A stretch of DNA of 63,076 bases from Cladobotryum mycophilum (lineage: Eukaryota > Ascomycota > Sordariomycetes > Hypocreales > Hypocreaceae): contig JAVFKD010000011.1 of the NCBI GenBank assembly GCA_036429605.1, forward strand, positions 1-63,076. The letters run 5' to 3'. Both the position numbers and the translations under genes were made by a program. Of the stretch, positions 10,956 through 23,426 are shown piece after piece. Under the pieces are notes generated by a model. It was not told where the DNA came from and searched no databases. It saw only the letters and a program-made list of their open reading frames with translations. The stretch's first letter is position 1. Each line of letters begins with the position of its first letter.

Positions 10956-13900
10956 AGTGGCTTAGTATAATTAATATAAGAGAAATTAAAACCCTTAATC
11001 TATGCCCTTAACCTTTATTACTTACCCTCTATTATATTAATCTTGTTGTAATACACCTTATAACCTAACGTTTCCGCTAACCCCTTAACCCACTTTACTA
11101 ATCCACTATATACAATCACCCTACCCTCCTTATACTAGTTTAATTACTCTTATACTATTCGGCAAACCCTCTTATTCTCTTCCTCCTCTTACTCGTCCCA
11201 CCCTGCTTTTACTATTTTTACCCTATACTCAATGTTCTATCTTATCGTTCGCCATCGGAATATCTTCACCCTTATCGCCACTAACTTAGCCACCTTAAAA
11301 AACTCCTCCTCGTCACGTAACGCTAATATTACTATTAAAAACACCTTTTATACCCCTTAATTGCGTAATATCTCTCCTAACTACTATAACTACGGCCTAA
11401 ACTTATCGCCTTTATTTAATAAAACATAACACTCGTCCACTACTACCCGGTCTAATGCCTACTATATATATAACTAGTTAATAAAATCCTAGAACCCTTT
11501 TATTACTGCCGACTCGGGTATCACAAATATAATTAATACCGCTCGGTTACTCTCTTAGCTTTACTAAATGTATACCTTAATCTTGCTTCTCTTACATCGC
11601 TTATGTAAATCCCCCCGCAACAATACTAACGGCATAATCATAATTATCGTCCCGTCCAGCGAATAAAATACCAGTAATATAAACAATAAACTTTTTCCTC
11701 TTTCTATCCCTATAATCTATATAATCAAGCTCTTTTTATGTATTACCGCCCGTATTACCTTTTCCTACTACCCCCTAAACTCGGTACCTTCTTCTATTAT
11801 TATCTATAACTGGCCCTGCACGTCTACCCACTATAATCGTGTGAATCGCCGGAACCATACCTTCTCTCGCGGCCTGTCAAACACATCGCACCGTTACTTA
11901 CCTATTACCCCTCCCCCTAGACTGCCCTAATCGCCCTCCCTGAACCCTAAAAATCAGTGCTATAACCGGCTGATTATCTAGAACTTATCTTATTCCTTCT
12001 ATATCCTTAAATCCCCTTACTTTAATAACCACGCGTAAATCATTCCTGCTATATATATTCTATGCTTAGCCTATAAATCTTACAGGTTATCCCTAATATT
12101 ATCCCTATTCTCCTCGTCTTCGCCCCTCTTCCCCTTTTGCCCCTACGACTGGTTCAAATACCGGTTAGTAATCGCGATTATAATATAACGCTATGCGCTA
12201 ATATTTAACCGGTTCCTTAATAACCGCTCGCTCGCCCGCTATATGATCCGTCTTACCCGGTCCGATGTCTATTTACGCTCCTTAACCTAATCTATAAACC
12301 CCTTGGTCCATGCTATTTCTTCCTGCGCCAATCTCTCCTCCCTCCTCTCGTTGTCTTCCTCCTCCGTTAGCCCCGCCGCCTCCTCCCTGCTTCTCGCCCC
12401 CTGTGCCCTCTCTGCCCTCTCTTTTAATCGCTCCATCCTATCCACCTCGCTCTCCTCCTCGTCTTGGCTTATAATCTCGTCTGCCTACAAAAACAGGCTG
12501 CGTTTGCCCCCTGCTTCATTACTTCCTACACCTGTTGCCAAAACGGTAATACTAACCATAAATACCACACTAATAACTCTCCTACCTTCCGTAGCAAATA
12601 CCAATGGATTATCTTAGCCTGTCTTATACTTCGGAAATTCTTGTGGTACAACGTGACGAAACATATTATCCGGTTGTGCGCTATAATGTTACGGATCCCC
12701 CCGTTGGCCGTATTCACTATCCGTAATCCTAAAATCTCCGTTAATCGCGCCGGCTACCCTACCACCATGTGCATTAATACAAACAACCGCTCCCGGAACT
12801 GCTCTACTGCCCGCCCGTACTTTCGGACTGCCTTTACCTTATACAGGTTCACCTCGCTACTCCCGTTAAAAATCCATTCTTTTTCCCTATTGCTTAACCC
12901 CGCGATCTATTTAATAATCTAATCCTTGCCTTTTCCTAACCATTCATTACGGTTGTTTTACAAAAACAAATAACTTACCTTCTACTTACTATAGTTATTT
13001 TTTAACTTATCTTATTTAATCTCCGGTAATAATCCTAAACCTATTTTTTTATTATTATTAATTTAACTAAAAACTCTTATATTTTATTTACTAATATATA
13101 TAATATATTAGATAAATTATTTATCTTAAATTAAATTTATTAGTATATAATTTAATTATTGTTTTAATTAATAATACTATCTATTATTATATTATATTAG
13201 ATATATATCCTGTACGTCTATATCTTTATAATCTAATCTATTAGCGTTAATTTTACGTTATACTTATATATTATTTATGTTATAAACCTCTATACCTTAG
13301 TCTATATAATATAAAAAATACCTTTAGCCTTCTCTTATACTTTATCCTTATTTATTTTTAAATTTTTTATTATTTTAGCTACCTTATCCTCCCTTTTTAA
13401 ATATAATTAGTATAATACTAATATATATACAATTTTTATTATAGTTAAATAAATCGGTGTATAATTTAATAGGTTTATCTACCTCTTATCGTCTTAGATC
13501 TCTAATATAGCTAACCCATTAATAATTATATTATTATAATAATCTTATTTTATTTAATAATTTAATAACCCGATTATTATATTTAAATATAATTAGTCTA
13601 TTCTTTTATTATTTATTAATTTTTCTATTAAATATTAGTTTAATAATTATATATTCTTTTTAATTATCTTTTTAAAATTATTTTATATATCTTCTTATTG
13701 TAGTATAAACTTATATAATAGACGCTTATTATTGTCTTACTATTATATTTATTATATAATATATAATAACTTTTTATATATCTTTTTGTATTATACTTAT
13801 GTATTGTTTTTTAATTAATTATTAAACGGTCTAGTTAGTTTAATTTTAATCTTTTTACGCTAGACCTTAAATAATATTAATGCTCTGATCTTGGATAATA

Positions 13901-14690
13901 CTACTATTATTTATGCTTAATCTATTACTCGCTTAAAACTCTTCTATAATTTCTATAACATAGCTTTATGCTCTTGAATCAGGCCTGTTATTTCCTGTAA
14001 CTCGATTGGGTTTAACCTTTCTAAATAGGCTGCCTACCCGACCCGATCTAATCATACGTTTGGCTCTATCTTTTTATTACCTACACGGATCACTTTTTTA
14101 ATAGTTACCTTAAATCGCTTAGCCTGCTATTAGTGGATTCGTGTGATTCTTTTTATAGTACTTTCGCTTATTACCGGCTATTCGTTAATTACCCTATTAT
14201 TTTATATAACTTTAAACCATCTGTTAACTGTATGCGTTTAGAAAAAATATTAGTAATAAACGCTTATTATTTATGGTACCTCTTACTTCTATTTAGCTTT
14301 TTTTATAATATTATTGCTCTTAGACTATTTGTTAATCTAATTATATACTTTATAGTAATGCTTCTATATTTGTTATACTTAGCGATAAACCCGCCTATAT
14401 TTTATATATCTTAATCTATTATTCTTAGACTTTTGGATAAACGGGATTAATTTAATTATTAATAGTAGGTACTTAAAATCCTTTAATTAGGCTTAATCTT
14501 AGATAATATTTTAGATATTACTTATTGTTTATATAATTTGTTTTTTTTATAATAATTAATTATAAGATGGTGTTTTTTTAAATAAGCTATTATTTTCTTA
14601 GCTATATATATAAAACTATATAGTTTATAAATAATAATATAATATTCTAATAAATAAATAAATAGTTTTATAATAAATATTTTGTAATTT
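10956..14690 (-). pseudogene. RIP-degraded helicase copy (copy C)
   Basis: This stretch is collinear with 5850-9530, starting inside the helicase C-terminal RecA-like half and running through to the N-terminal zinc region. Differences are almost all C to T or G to A, mostly CpA to TpA and TpG to TpA, which creates dozens of stops and drives the composition to AT; decay is worst between 13000 and 13850. Fragments such as the ITKVGELLVWYLWL-type region remain readable near 12526-12717. At several C runs this copy retains one more base than the better copy, which makes it useful for reconstructing lengths. It is certainly non-functional. Confidence 0.92.
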
Positions 14691-15086
14691 GCTTTAATTT
14701 ATTTTATTAAATTTTATTTATATATCTATAATTAAAAACCTAGGCTTTTTTTATTATATATTTTCTATCTTTTAATATATTTGCTTTTTAAATAATTAAT
14801 ATAAAACATTTGCTTTAATAATAGATACGCTTAGTTAATTATAACCCGCCTTACCTTTAATGATCTCTATATAACTTACTGATTACTTAATTGAATTAGT
14901 ATTTTATTTATTACATACTTAATTAACTGCACACTCAATGGCTATATATAATAGCTATATACTTAATGACTATATTTAGTTCTTAGCTAATTAGAACGGG
15001 CCTATTTTTAACGACCTGTATGCGGCTTACTGGCTGACTTATTGGTTAATTTAATTAGCCTTTTGCGCTTTAATACAATGTTATAG

Positions 15087-15130
15087 TTCTATCGCTGTAT
15101 TATTATAGTTCTATCGCTGTATTATTATAA
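15087..15130 (+). repeat. 22-bp VNTR, 2 units
   Basis: Two exact units of the 22-bp repeat ending in TTATTATAG are found here (15087-15108, 15109-15130). The same unit occurs once near 9938 and three times at 15717-15782. Confidence 0.85.
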
Positions 15131-15716
15131 TAATTAAGTTTATTACGATCTGAATAAGTATAAGATTTATTTATATAAGAATAAACTAATAATCTAGTAA
15201 TTATAATAGATTGAATCGATTCTATTCAAGCTATTGTATATACTTAAGTTAATTTTAATTAAGCTATTAAACCTGCTTAAGTTAATCTCGTTCGAGCTAA
15301 TTATAATTAATTACTTTACCTAAAGCTTTGTTATGGTTATAGTCTAATTAGTAGTTTATATAACTATTACTAAAAGTAAGTCTATTTTTTATAAATGCTT
15401 ATTATATTATTTTATATATACGTTAACTAATTATACGCTTAATCTAATTAATTTTAATATAATTTATGCAATAATTTAAATAATTTATTTCTACGCTTAA
15501 ATAAATATATAAAAAATATCTAGTTTTAATTATTAATTAATTTAATACTTATTTATTTATATACTTAAACCTTATATATTTTATTAATGGCTATTATCTA
15601 TGATCTTTTACTATTACTTTTTAATGATTTCTTATCCTTATATATTCTAGTGTTAAATTTTTTAATATAAGCACTTTAACGACTTGCTTTTAGTGTCCGT
15701 CGCCGTATTCTTATAG

Positions 15717-15782
15717 TTCTATCGCCGCATTATTATAGTTCTGTCGCCGTATTATTATAGTTCTATCACCGTATTATTATAG
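15717..15782 (+). repeat. 22-bp VNTR, 3 units
   Basis: Three 22-bp units (15717, 15739, 15761) differ by single transitions (CTATCGCC, CTGTCGCC, CTATCACC). They sit exactly at the junction between the two successive degraded subtelomeric units, and the end of the preceding unit is itself a divergent copy. Confidence 0.9.
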
Positions 15783-16370
15783 TAACTAAGTTTATTACAA
15801 TCTAAATAAGTATAAGATTTATTTATATAAAAATAAACCAATGATTTAGTAATTATAATAGATTAAATTGATTTTATTTAAGCTATTATATACGCTTAAG
15901 TTAATTCTAATTAAACTATTAAACCTGCTTAAGTCGATCTTATTTAAGCTAATTATAATTAATTATTTTACCTAAAGTTTTACTATAGTTATAGTCTAAT
16001 TAATAACTTATATAACTATTACTAAAAGTAAGTCTATTTTTTATAAATACTTATTATATTATTTTATATATACATTAACTAATTATACGCTTAATCTAAT
16101 TAATCTTAATATAATTTATACAATAATTTAAATAATTTATTTTTACGCTTAAATAAATATATAAAAAATATCTAGCTTTAATTATTAATTAATTTAATAT
16201 TTATTTATTTATATACCTAAATCTTATATATTTTATTAATGGCTATTGTTTATGACCTTTTACCACTGCTTTTCAATGACTTCTTACCCTTGTATATTCT
16301 AGCGCTAAATTTTTTAATATGGGCACTTCAACGACTTGCTTCCAGTGTCCGTCGCCGCATTCTTATAGGT

Positions 16371-16620
16371 TTTTTTATTTAACTTTAACTTGAAGGCTTA
16401 AAATGAGTTTTTCCTATATAATTATTTATTAAATTATTATTATTTTTTAATAAAATTAAACTTAAAAAAGAATTATATTTTTTTTAAATTAATTCTTTAA
16501 TATAATATAAATAATATTTATATATAAAAATATAAATTAAAAAAATTTATTTATATTTTATTATTTTAAATTAAGTATTTTATAAATAATATTTTATTAA
16601 TTTATTTTAATTTAATTAAA
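16371..16620. other. Extremely AT-rich DNA
   Basis: Almost pure A/T sequence with no readable gene or recognisable element; probably a RIP-saturated relic. Confidence 0.6.
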
Positions 16621-16790
16621 TTTATTATTAGCTAAGACTTTTATATATTAATCCAATTGAATTTATTATTAGCTAAGACTTTTATATATTAATCCAATTG
16701 AATTTATTATTAGCTAAGACTTTTATATATTAATTTAATTAAATTTATTATTAACTAAAACTTTTATATACTAATAAGTTTATAATATTA
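16621..16790 (+). repeat. 41-bp tandem repeat, about 4 units
   Basis: The word GCTAAGACTTTTATATATTA recurs at 16631, 16672 and 16713, giving a 41-bp period, with a fourth degraded unit near 16754 (ACTAAAACTTTTATATACTA). The first copies carry AATCCAATTGAAT, which becomes AATTTAATTAAAT in later units, consistent with C-to-T decay. Confidence 0.85.
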
Positions 16791-17877
16791 AATTTATTTT
16801 TAATTAATTATAGAAAATGATTAAAAATAAAAAAGACTTATTTTATAATAGTATAATTTTATTAAGTTTTTTGATTATTTTTAATATAGGGTAATTTAAA
16901 AAAATGTTCCTAACCTTTACCTGTATATCTGTATATGAAAGTCAATCCTGTTCAAGAGACTACGGATACTAGGGGATTGGACGATATAGTCGAAGGTAAT
17001 CAAGGGGAGGAAGGAAAACACAGACCTATATTAACAGATTTTGAGTACATTTCTAGTGGCCAAAGGCGCAAGTCTTTTTCCACTGCATGTTTGCCCTCTG
17101 ATTAAGGTTCAGCCCGATTGACTGCTTGAACCTTGACTTTGACGACGGAGTTAAAGGTCGTAGCGTAGTTACTCCATGGTTTGGTCATTATCAATGAAGC
17201 TCCCGTACAGGATATCCAATTTACTCAATATTCAACTAGCTGACCTGGGCGTCTACAGTGTTATTGTAGGTTATGGTATTAACCTTGCTATATGAGTAAT
17301 GTATCCGAGAGGTGGTATTGTTCTTATTCCTGTCACTGCATGTTACACAATCTGATAATAAGTGTACTGAAAATGCAGGTACAGTTATTATTTAATCATA
17401 AAAATTAAATGCCCGCCCCTGAGAACCAAGTACAAAAAGGCTTGGAGGTAAGAAACCGCGTCGCTAGCATGGCCCGGATACAGAGCTAAGTGGCCTGGAA
17501 GCGTCTAGAGCTGCGCTATTATTAATCTGAGCTGTTATTATAGCAAGTAGGAACTTAATTTTACCCGGCTTGCAAGACAGGGTAAATCTAGTAACTGATG
17601 TAGAGATCTTCGTGAGTATAATAGGAATTGTTTAAGTAATTCTAATAAAGCAATGCAATTGAGGAGAAAGAAGGCAACTTAAGAAGCATAACCGCCAGGT
17701 GTTGATCCCAATTAATATATAATTGAATGCTTAAATTAATTACTAAAGATCTAGACTTAACTAGATATTTAGTAATAGTTGTTTCTTTAAATACAAGTCC
17801 AGAGCGAAAGGCTTGCCTGCCGTGCTATAATACTATCCAGTTTAATAAGACTATCCAGCCTACTGCTATTCGCACAT
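16791..17877. other. Intergenic, nothing firm
   Basis: Composition returns to normal near 16900. The stretch 17010-17100 begins with GGAAGGAAAACACAGACC and ends with TTTTTCCACTGC, faintly like a hAT-type miniature element but too divergent to call. No coding region is supported. The 3' end of the esterase gene abuts the right edge. Confidence 0.5.
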
Positions 17878-18912
17878 CTATTTCAGCTCTCGACTGTTCA
17901 GAAAATTCTGTTTGAAAAACTCCAACACTATAGGCGTAGCATTAAAGCTCGCAACATGATGATCAGGTCTCTGATTATCAGCGTTTGGTGCTGTGCTTGG
18001 CCAATCATGTCCAATGACAGAATCATAGATATGCTCTACGAGCCCGGTATTGAGTCCTGTCCCAAACTTATAGGAAATAGTGTTGGATGTTAATTTTGCA
18101 GTGGTATTAGAGAGACCAAGATTGTCTCGCTTTGCCCACTGTTGGATGAAGTGTGGGATGGCTGGAAGACACTCCCCCTGTCTGGACCACCTTTATAGGG
18201 AATGGTAGAATCGTTACCACCGTGAAACTCAAGAAACGGGATATTGCTTCTGCTATTTTTACATGGAATGTCCACCTTTGAAGGCATACATAGTGATGAG
18301 TCGATGTAAAACGCGCCAGAGACCGGGGCGAAGGCCGCAATGCGACTAGAAAGAGTCGGGTCGCACGCTAACACGTTGCAGAATCCGCCACCATCTGATT
18401 TTCCAGTTGCAAAGATACGAGTAGTATCTATACAATACTGACTTTGGACATAGTCGAGAATGTCAGTAGTAAACTGGATGTCGTTTGCTGTGACATCAGG
18501 GACGCCTTGCCATGTATCCTTCTTTATGTGAGCTATAACCTAGGAGAAATTGCGTCTTAGAAGGGGATGCACACACCTTAATGCCTTGAGGGTATACCAC
18601 ATATGAATTTGAGTTGAATGCTGGATTTGTGAATTCGTCTAGCTGTAATTGATCTGTTGCATCCCGATCACCTCCATGGTAAGAGAGTATGAGAGGTGCT
18701 GGAGCATTCGAATTGTAACTTGGCGGAATCGAGATCAAAAGGCTGCGTGTGCCATCACCACTTGGTATTGTTACATTATAAACTTTCCCAACGGATTGCC
18801 CTTTTGGCAGTACTTTTGCGCATCCTGTAGCAGAATGAGGTAGAGGACTCTTGGGTAATCTGGATGCTACTGCAAGTACAGGCACTATGAGTGCGATACC
18901 AAGTAAGACCAT
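17878..18912 (-). CDS. Secreted feruloyl-esterase C-like hydrolase (one -1 frameshift)
   Basis: Two exons (18912-18577 and about 18518-17878, intron about 18576-18519 with a GTGTGT donor) give 325 residues if one base is restored. The first about 17 residues are a hydrophobic signal peptide (VLLGIALIVPVLAVA), so the product is secreted. Landmarks of the feruloyl esterase C / polyhydroxybutyrate-depolymerase family of alpha/beta hydrolases are ILSYHGG (oxyanion region, near 75), VVYPQGI (near 105), GKSDGGGFC with the nucleophile Ser (near 150), HGGNDSTIPYKGG with the acid Asp (near 215) and a DHH near the C-terminus for the catalytic His. Such enzymes release ferulic acid from plant cell-wall polysaccharide. 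The frame breaks only at a C5 run, 18174-18178, after which the C-terminal part continues in another frame to the TAG at 17878. The acceptor could alternatively be 3 bases earlier. Confidence 0.85.
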
Positions 18913-21430
18913 TTTAGGAGCAGGGTAATAGAGTTATCAAAGTTACCTATGAGAAAGCCCGATCCAAAGGGAATTGAATAAAATTAAATAACATAGCACT
19001 TTTATAAATTATCGCAGTCCTTCACGGCCTATTAATAGGATAACAGAGTGGCGCAGGCCTCTTCTATTAACCCAACGTTAATTAATTACTAGCACTTAGC
19101 ATATAAATCCCTTGTCTACCTGGCCCCTTCTGTGTCCACTGTAGGTTAAACGTAAAGTCCAATGTAGTGACTAAAATGGAAATCCGAATATTCACTAATC
19201 TTTATTAACATCAGCTTACATTTACAACATAAGAATATGACACGTAAATATACTCACTTACGAAAGTAATAACTTTATATCCTGTAGTACTTACTTACTT
19301 AGTTAAAGCTATTATAAGTACACAAATACTTATAATATAGAGTAGTACTTTCCTAAAGCTTTTTTACTACTACTATATTTTAATTTACCCTTAAATCTCA
19401 TACAGTTAGCAGAGTCAGTATAGTCAGTATATTTATAGTGTATCTTTAAACCAAGTAGTGTAATTTTATATAATCCTATAGTTTTATATGTGTTCTCATG
19501 AGTAAGTAAACATTACTTAGTTAGTATAAACACAGGCCCTATTCCACTATTACTAAAAGCTCCTAGTCTTTTTTTTATCTTACTAAGTCACTATCTTAGC
19601 TAAATCGTTTTACAACAATCATTAGTTTTCCCAAACTTAGTTGTACTTAGGATTAGTCTAGAATCCAAACCACATGACTTAACTTACTGTCAGCCTAGTG
19701 GCCACGGCTACTCGGGCATTTAGCCAATAACTAGATTATACGAGCAGTATTGATGCCCTGTTACCTAACCGCTCGGATGCTCGGCACTCAGGTAGCGCAT
19801 GGCATTCCTAACTAGGTATAAGCGCGGTTGCGGGGGTTAACTCTGGTATTTTAGTTAGCTTTACACACCTTGGAACTGGGCTATATCTCGCATTTCGGCA
19901 CTTAGTGCGACCAATTTGACTAGCTTCGTGCACCTTGGTTTTCAGCACTGTTAACCAGGGTAACAATGCGCCCCTTTTCTGTTATTGCCCACGCTCAATC
20001 TCTTCTCTACTCTACACGTCCTGTAGTTCCACATCAGGGGTAGCACCACAACACATTGAACAACCGGGTAGGCTATATAGTAACAGAGAGGTCCTGTGCA
20101 TAGGACGTATTTTACTTAAAAGTAACAGAATTTATTAGCCTTGATTTGACTAATATCTTTCTATTAATTTACTTATAGAACACTATTGCATTATCTAAGC
20201 TTTCTTTTATATAGTAACACTAAGTTAACTCTATACCTGTAGATTATTACTTAACTTTCTTATTTGTAATTTATAAACGTACTATGAAAATCTTTAATTA
20301 AAATATATAATTTTCCATCAATCGTAGTTTTTTGCCGTATCAGTTGTCACTTTTATACTGGCCTGAAAATCACTCTTAACCTGCCTTAGACTGTTTTAAT
20401 AATGTTCTCAAATGCCCCGATGCGGCTTGTCATAGGTCATAGACAACACTAAATTAAGTCCGCACAGTGAGAGAGTCGAGATACAATGTCAGCAACTCGT
20501 ATTACTAACTAATTCTATAGATACGCCTAGACTAGACTTGTATACGAATTTTTGGACTAAATATACAAGCTAGACAAGGCACTCTGACACATACTAACTA
20601 CCTTTCTTCTTTTATTCTTTTTAAATAGATGTACTTGATATCTTGTATTACTACCCCTGCTCCCTCTGCAGTTGTTACTCTTCCCAGGTTCCGTTTGTCT
20701 CTGTTTATCCCATGTATACATCATCGGCCGCATCTGCTGGAATTCAGAATTGCATATCTATTCTATGTATCGATGCATCGTTGACCCTGTGAAATCATTA
20801 TAGTTACTGATGGTCTCTATAGTTGTTACTCATCCCTTCAGACACTCACGACGTCCATTCTTGCAGCGTCGCTTCACTGGCATGACTTAAGCCCATCATT
20901 CATCAAATATTTCTACACCTTCTCTTCTTCTCTTTTTTATCCTCTTCATTTAAGTATTCACTCTTTCATTCCCTCCTTGCTTAATCACTAGTCACAGGAT
21001 CAGCTACACGCAAGTGAACCATTTGATCACGTTACATATAGATACAGATATGTATTCTTATTTTCTGGCTTGATCTATGATTCATGCGGTTGGATTTGGA
21101 ATACTCAATTGTTGCTGCCTGTGCTGTCTGTGCTGCCTGCTGCGTCTACCACATAGCCGATGTCGCACAAGTAGCGAGTTAAGTTGTCGGCGCTGTTCAG
21201 CCAAATGGTATCGATGGATTGAGTCAGTTCAATCCATCTACAGTTTCTATTACACCTGCTATCATTTGCCTGTATCATTTGCTAAATCAGAACTCTCGTA
21301 TTCGCTGTTTTATTGCAGTCTTTTGTTCTTGTCGATGAAACTGAAGGTTATTTATTTAACCCACTGAAATCTCCAAAGGCCCAGAATCCAATCAGGCATT
21401 TAGTTTTCCCTCGGTGCTATTTACTAGAGA
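18913..21430. other. Intergenic, no gene supported
   Basis: Base composition is mixed. A block at 19660-20110 is GC-normal but has frequent stops in all frames; the 67- and 96-residue frames at 19935 and 21077 have no recognisable features. The segment 20600-21430 is T/C-rich on the + strand. It may contain long-decayed insertions, but I can name none. Confidence 0.5.
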
Positions 21431-23426
21431 TTGTAAGAGAATCCTGTATATTTATTAATTAACTTAGCCTGTATATTATTATAAAATTAATTATTATTAG
21501 ACTAATATATTAATTAGTAAAGTATATTTATAAAAGTAATTATAAACTTACCCTATTATTTAATTTAATGAAATTAACTTATTAAAGTTAAATAATTAAT
21601 TAAATAAAAGTATATTAAATAAGTAATTAATATAAAAGCTAATATAAATATATAAAAGTTAATAAAACTAATTAATATATAGATTTATTTTAAGATAAAT
21701 TAAATTTATATAAATATTAATTATTATAAAATATTATATTTAATCTATTATACTAACCTAACCCTACGTTTAGGTTATACACTAAAAAGAGACTTACTTT
21801 TAGGAATATTTATACTTATTACAGCCTAGTATAATTATAGTAGAACCTTAAATAAGCATAGAATTAATAAATAATTATAATAATTATTAAATAATTAGTT
21901 TATTTTAATTAAAATAAACCTTATACGTTATTTAAATTATAATAAACTTAATTATTATATATATTAATATATATATAACTTTTTTATATGTTTAATTAAT
22001 TATTAATTTATAATTATTTATTATTAATAATCTAATACCTAAACTATAATATATTAAATCGATTACTTAACCTTGCTTTAATCTACTACTAATATAAACT
22101 ATAATTTAAGTTATTTTTATTAAAAAACACTAGGAATATTATATCTATTAATAAATTAAAAGATAAAAGTCTATTTATTATATATATATAAAATAAGTAA
22201 TATATAAAAAAAGAATAAGCTAAAATAATTTATAAAACAATAAAAATAATAAAACTATTGTTTATTATTAGAATCTATAAGAATAAACCAAAATAGCTTA
22301 AAAGATAATAGAAATAATAGTTTTTAATTTTTTTTAATTAAAACTTAATTAATAGGGTATTAATTAGTTAATTTTAGTATTTCTTTTTATTATTAATATA
22401 AACTTTTAATTTAAATAGTTAATAATAATAAAATAATTAAATAATTATTAAAGTTAAAGGTTTTATAAGAATTTTTAATTTAACCTTAGGTAATAGTTTA
22501 ATTAAATTATTAATAGTTATTTTAATAATTGTTCTAAAATAAAATAATAACTAAACTTTTTAAAATTTTCTTTTTATATAAATAAATTTAATTAAAGTAT
22601 ATTTTATATAATTATATAAAATAAAGTCTTTAATAATTAAAATAGTTTATTTATTATTATTATATTTAGGCTATAGGAAGCTTTATAGGCTTTTTAACTT
22701 TTATAAATAAACTAATAATCCATAATATTTCTTTAATAGTTTTTATAATAACTATATATTTTATCTTTATAGCAAATAGAACTATAATATTAATTCTTTT
22801 ATTTTTTTAATTAATAAGTTTTTTTATTAATTAAATAATATAACTATAGATTAATTTAATAAATATTTTATTTTTTATAAAGTTACTATTATAATACTTA
22901 ATAAAATCTTAATTATTTAAACTATTATAATTAATAATTAAGTTTTTAAATTAAACTATTAAATAATTTTAAAATGATTAATAAATACTTTTTATAAGGG
23001 CTTTAAAAGCTTTTAAAAAGAAATTATATAATAAAAATTATATTTAGCCTAGTTTAAGTAATTATATACATAATTATACTAACTATAACTTAAAATAACT
23101 TAATATTAACTTTATTTAGTTTATTAAAAAAGTGAAATTATTTTTAATTAATTAAGAAACTAAGTTATAAAAATATAGCTTAGTTTTTAATTACTTAAGC
23201 TAAAGAATTCTATAGTTTTTTATATATAATACTTTTAAATTAATTTAATTAAGATCTTTTTTAATTCCTTAGAATTTAAACCCCTAAGAATAAAACTACT
23301 GTCTTTACTTTTAATAGTATAAATCTTATTAATAGCCTTTTGTAGTTTAATTATTTTAATTAAGTTTATTATAATTTAAATAAATATAAGGTTCTATTTT
23401 AATAAGAATAAATTAATAATCTAATA
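21431..23426. repeat. RIP-saturated AT-rich island, left part
   Basis: The sequence is nearly all A/T with only scattered C and G. An inverted copy of the subtelomeric unit is still recognisable at about 21790-21965 (TTAGTTTATTTTAATTAAAATAAACC..AATAAACTTAATTA order). A direct copy appears at about 23340-23426 and stops abruptly where the Fot1-type element is inserted. Nothing codes. Confidence 0.7.

Larger units (their letters stand above)
14691..16370 (-). repeat. RIP-degraded duplicate of the helicase upstream unit
   Basis: The sequence matches 9530-10590 with RIP-type changes and contains two successive copies of the 10000-10590 segment (about 15125-15716 and 15783-16370). Together with 10956-14690 it makes one segmental duplication of about 5.4 kb, helicase plus 5' unit, in tandem with the better copy and in the same orientation. 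Confidence 0.85.

Noticed and set aside
12303..14414. Short frames in helicase copy C
   Set aside because: Surviving gaps between RIP stops, some on the wrong strand.
17010..17105. Possible third hAT-like MITE (GGAAAACACAGACC .. TTTTTCCACTGC)
   Set aside because: Ends pair poorly and no target duplication could be found.
21755..21776. Interstitial telomere-like CTAACCTAACCCTA
   Set aside because: Only about two imperfect units; chance is sufficient in this context.
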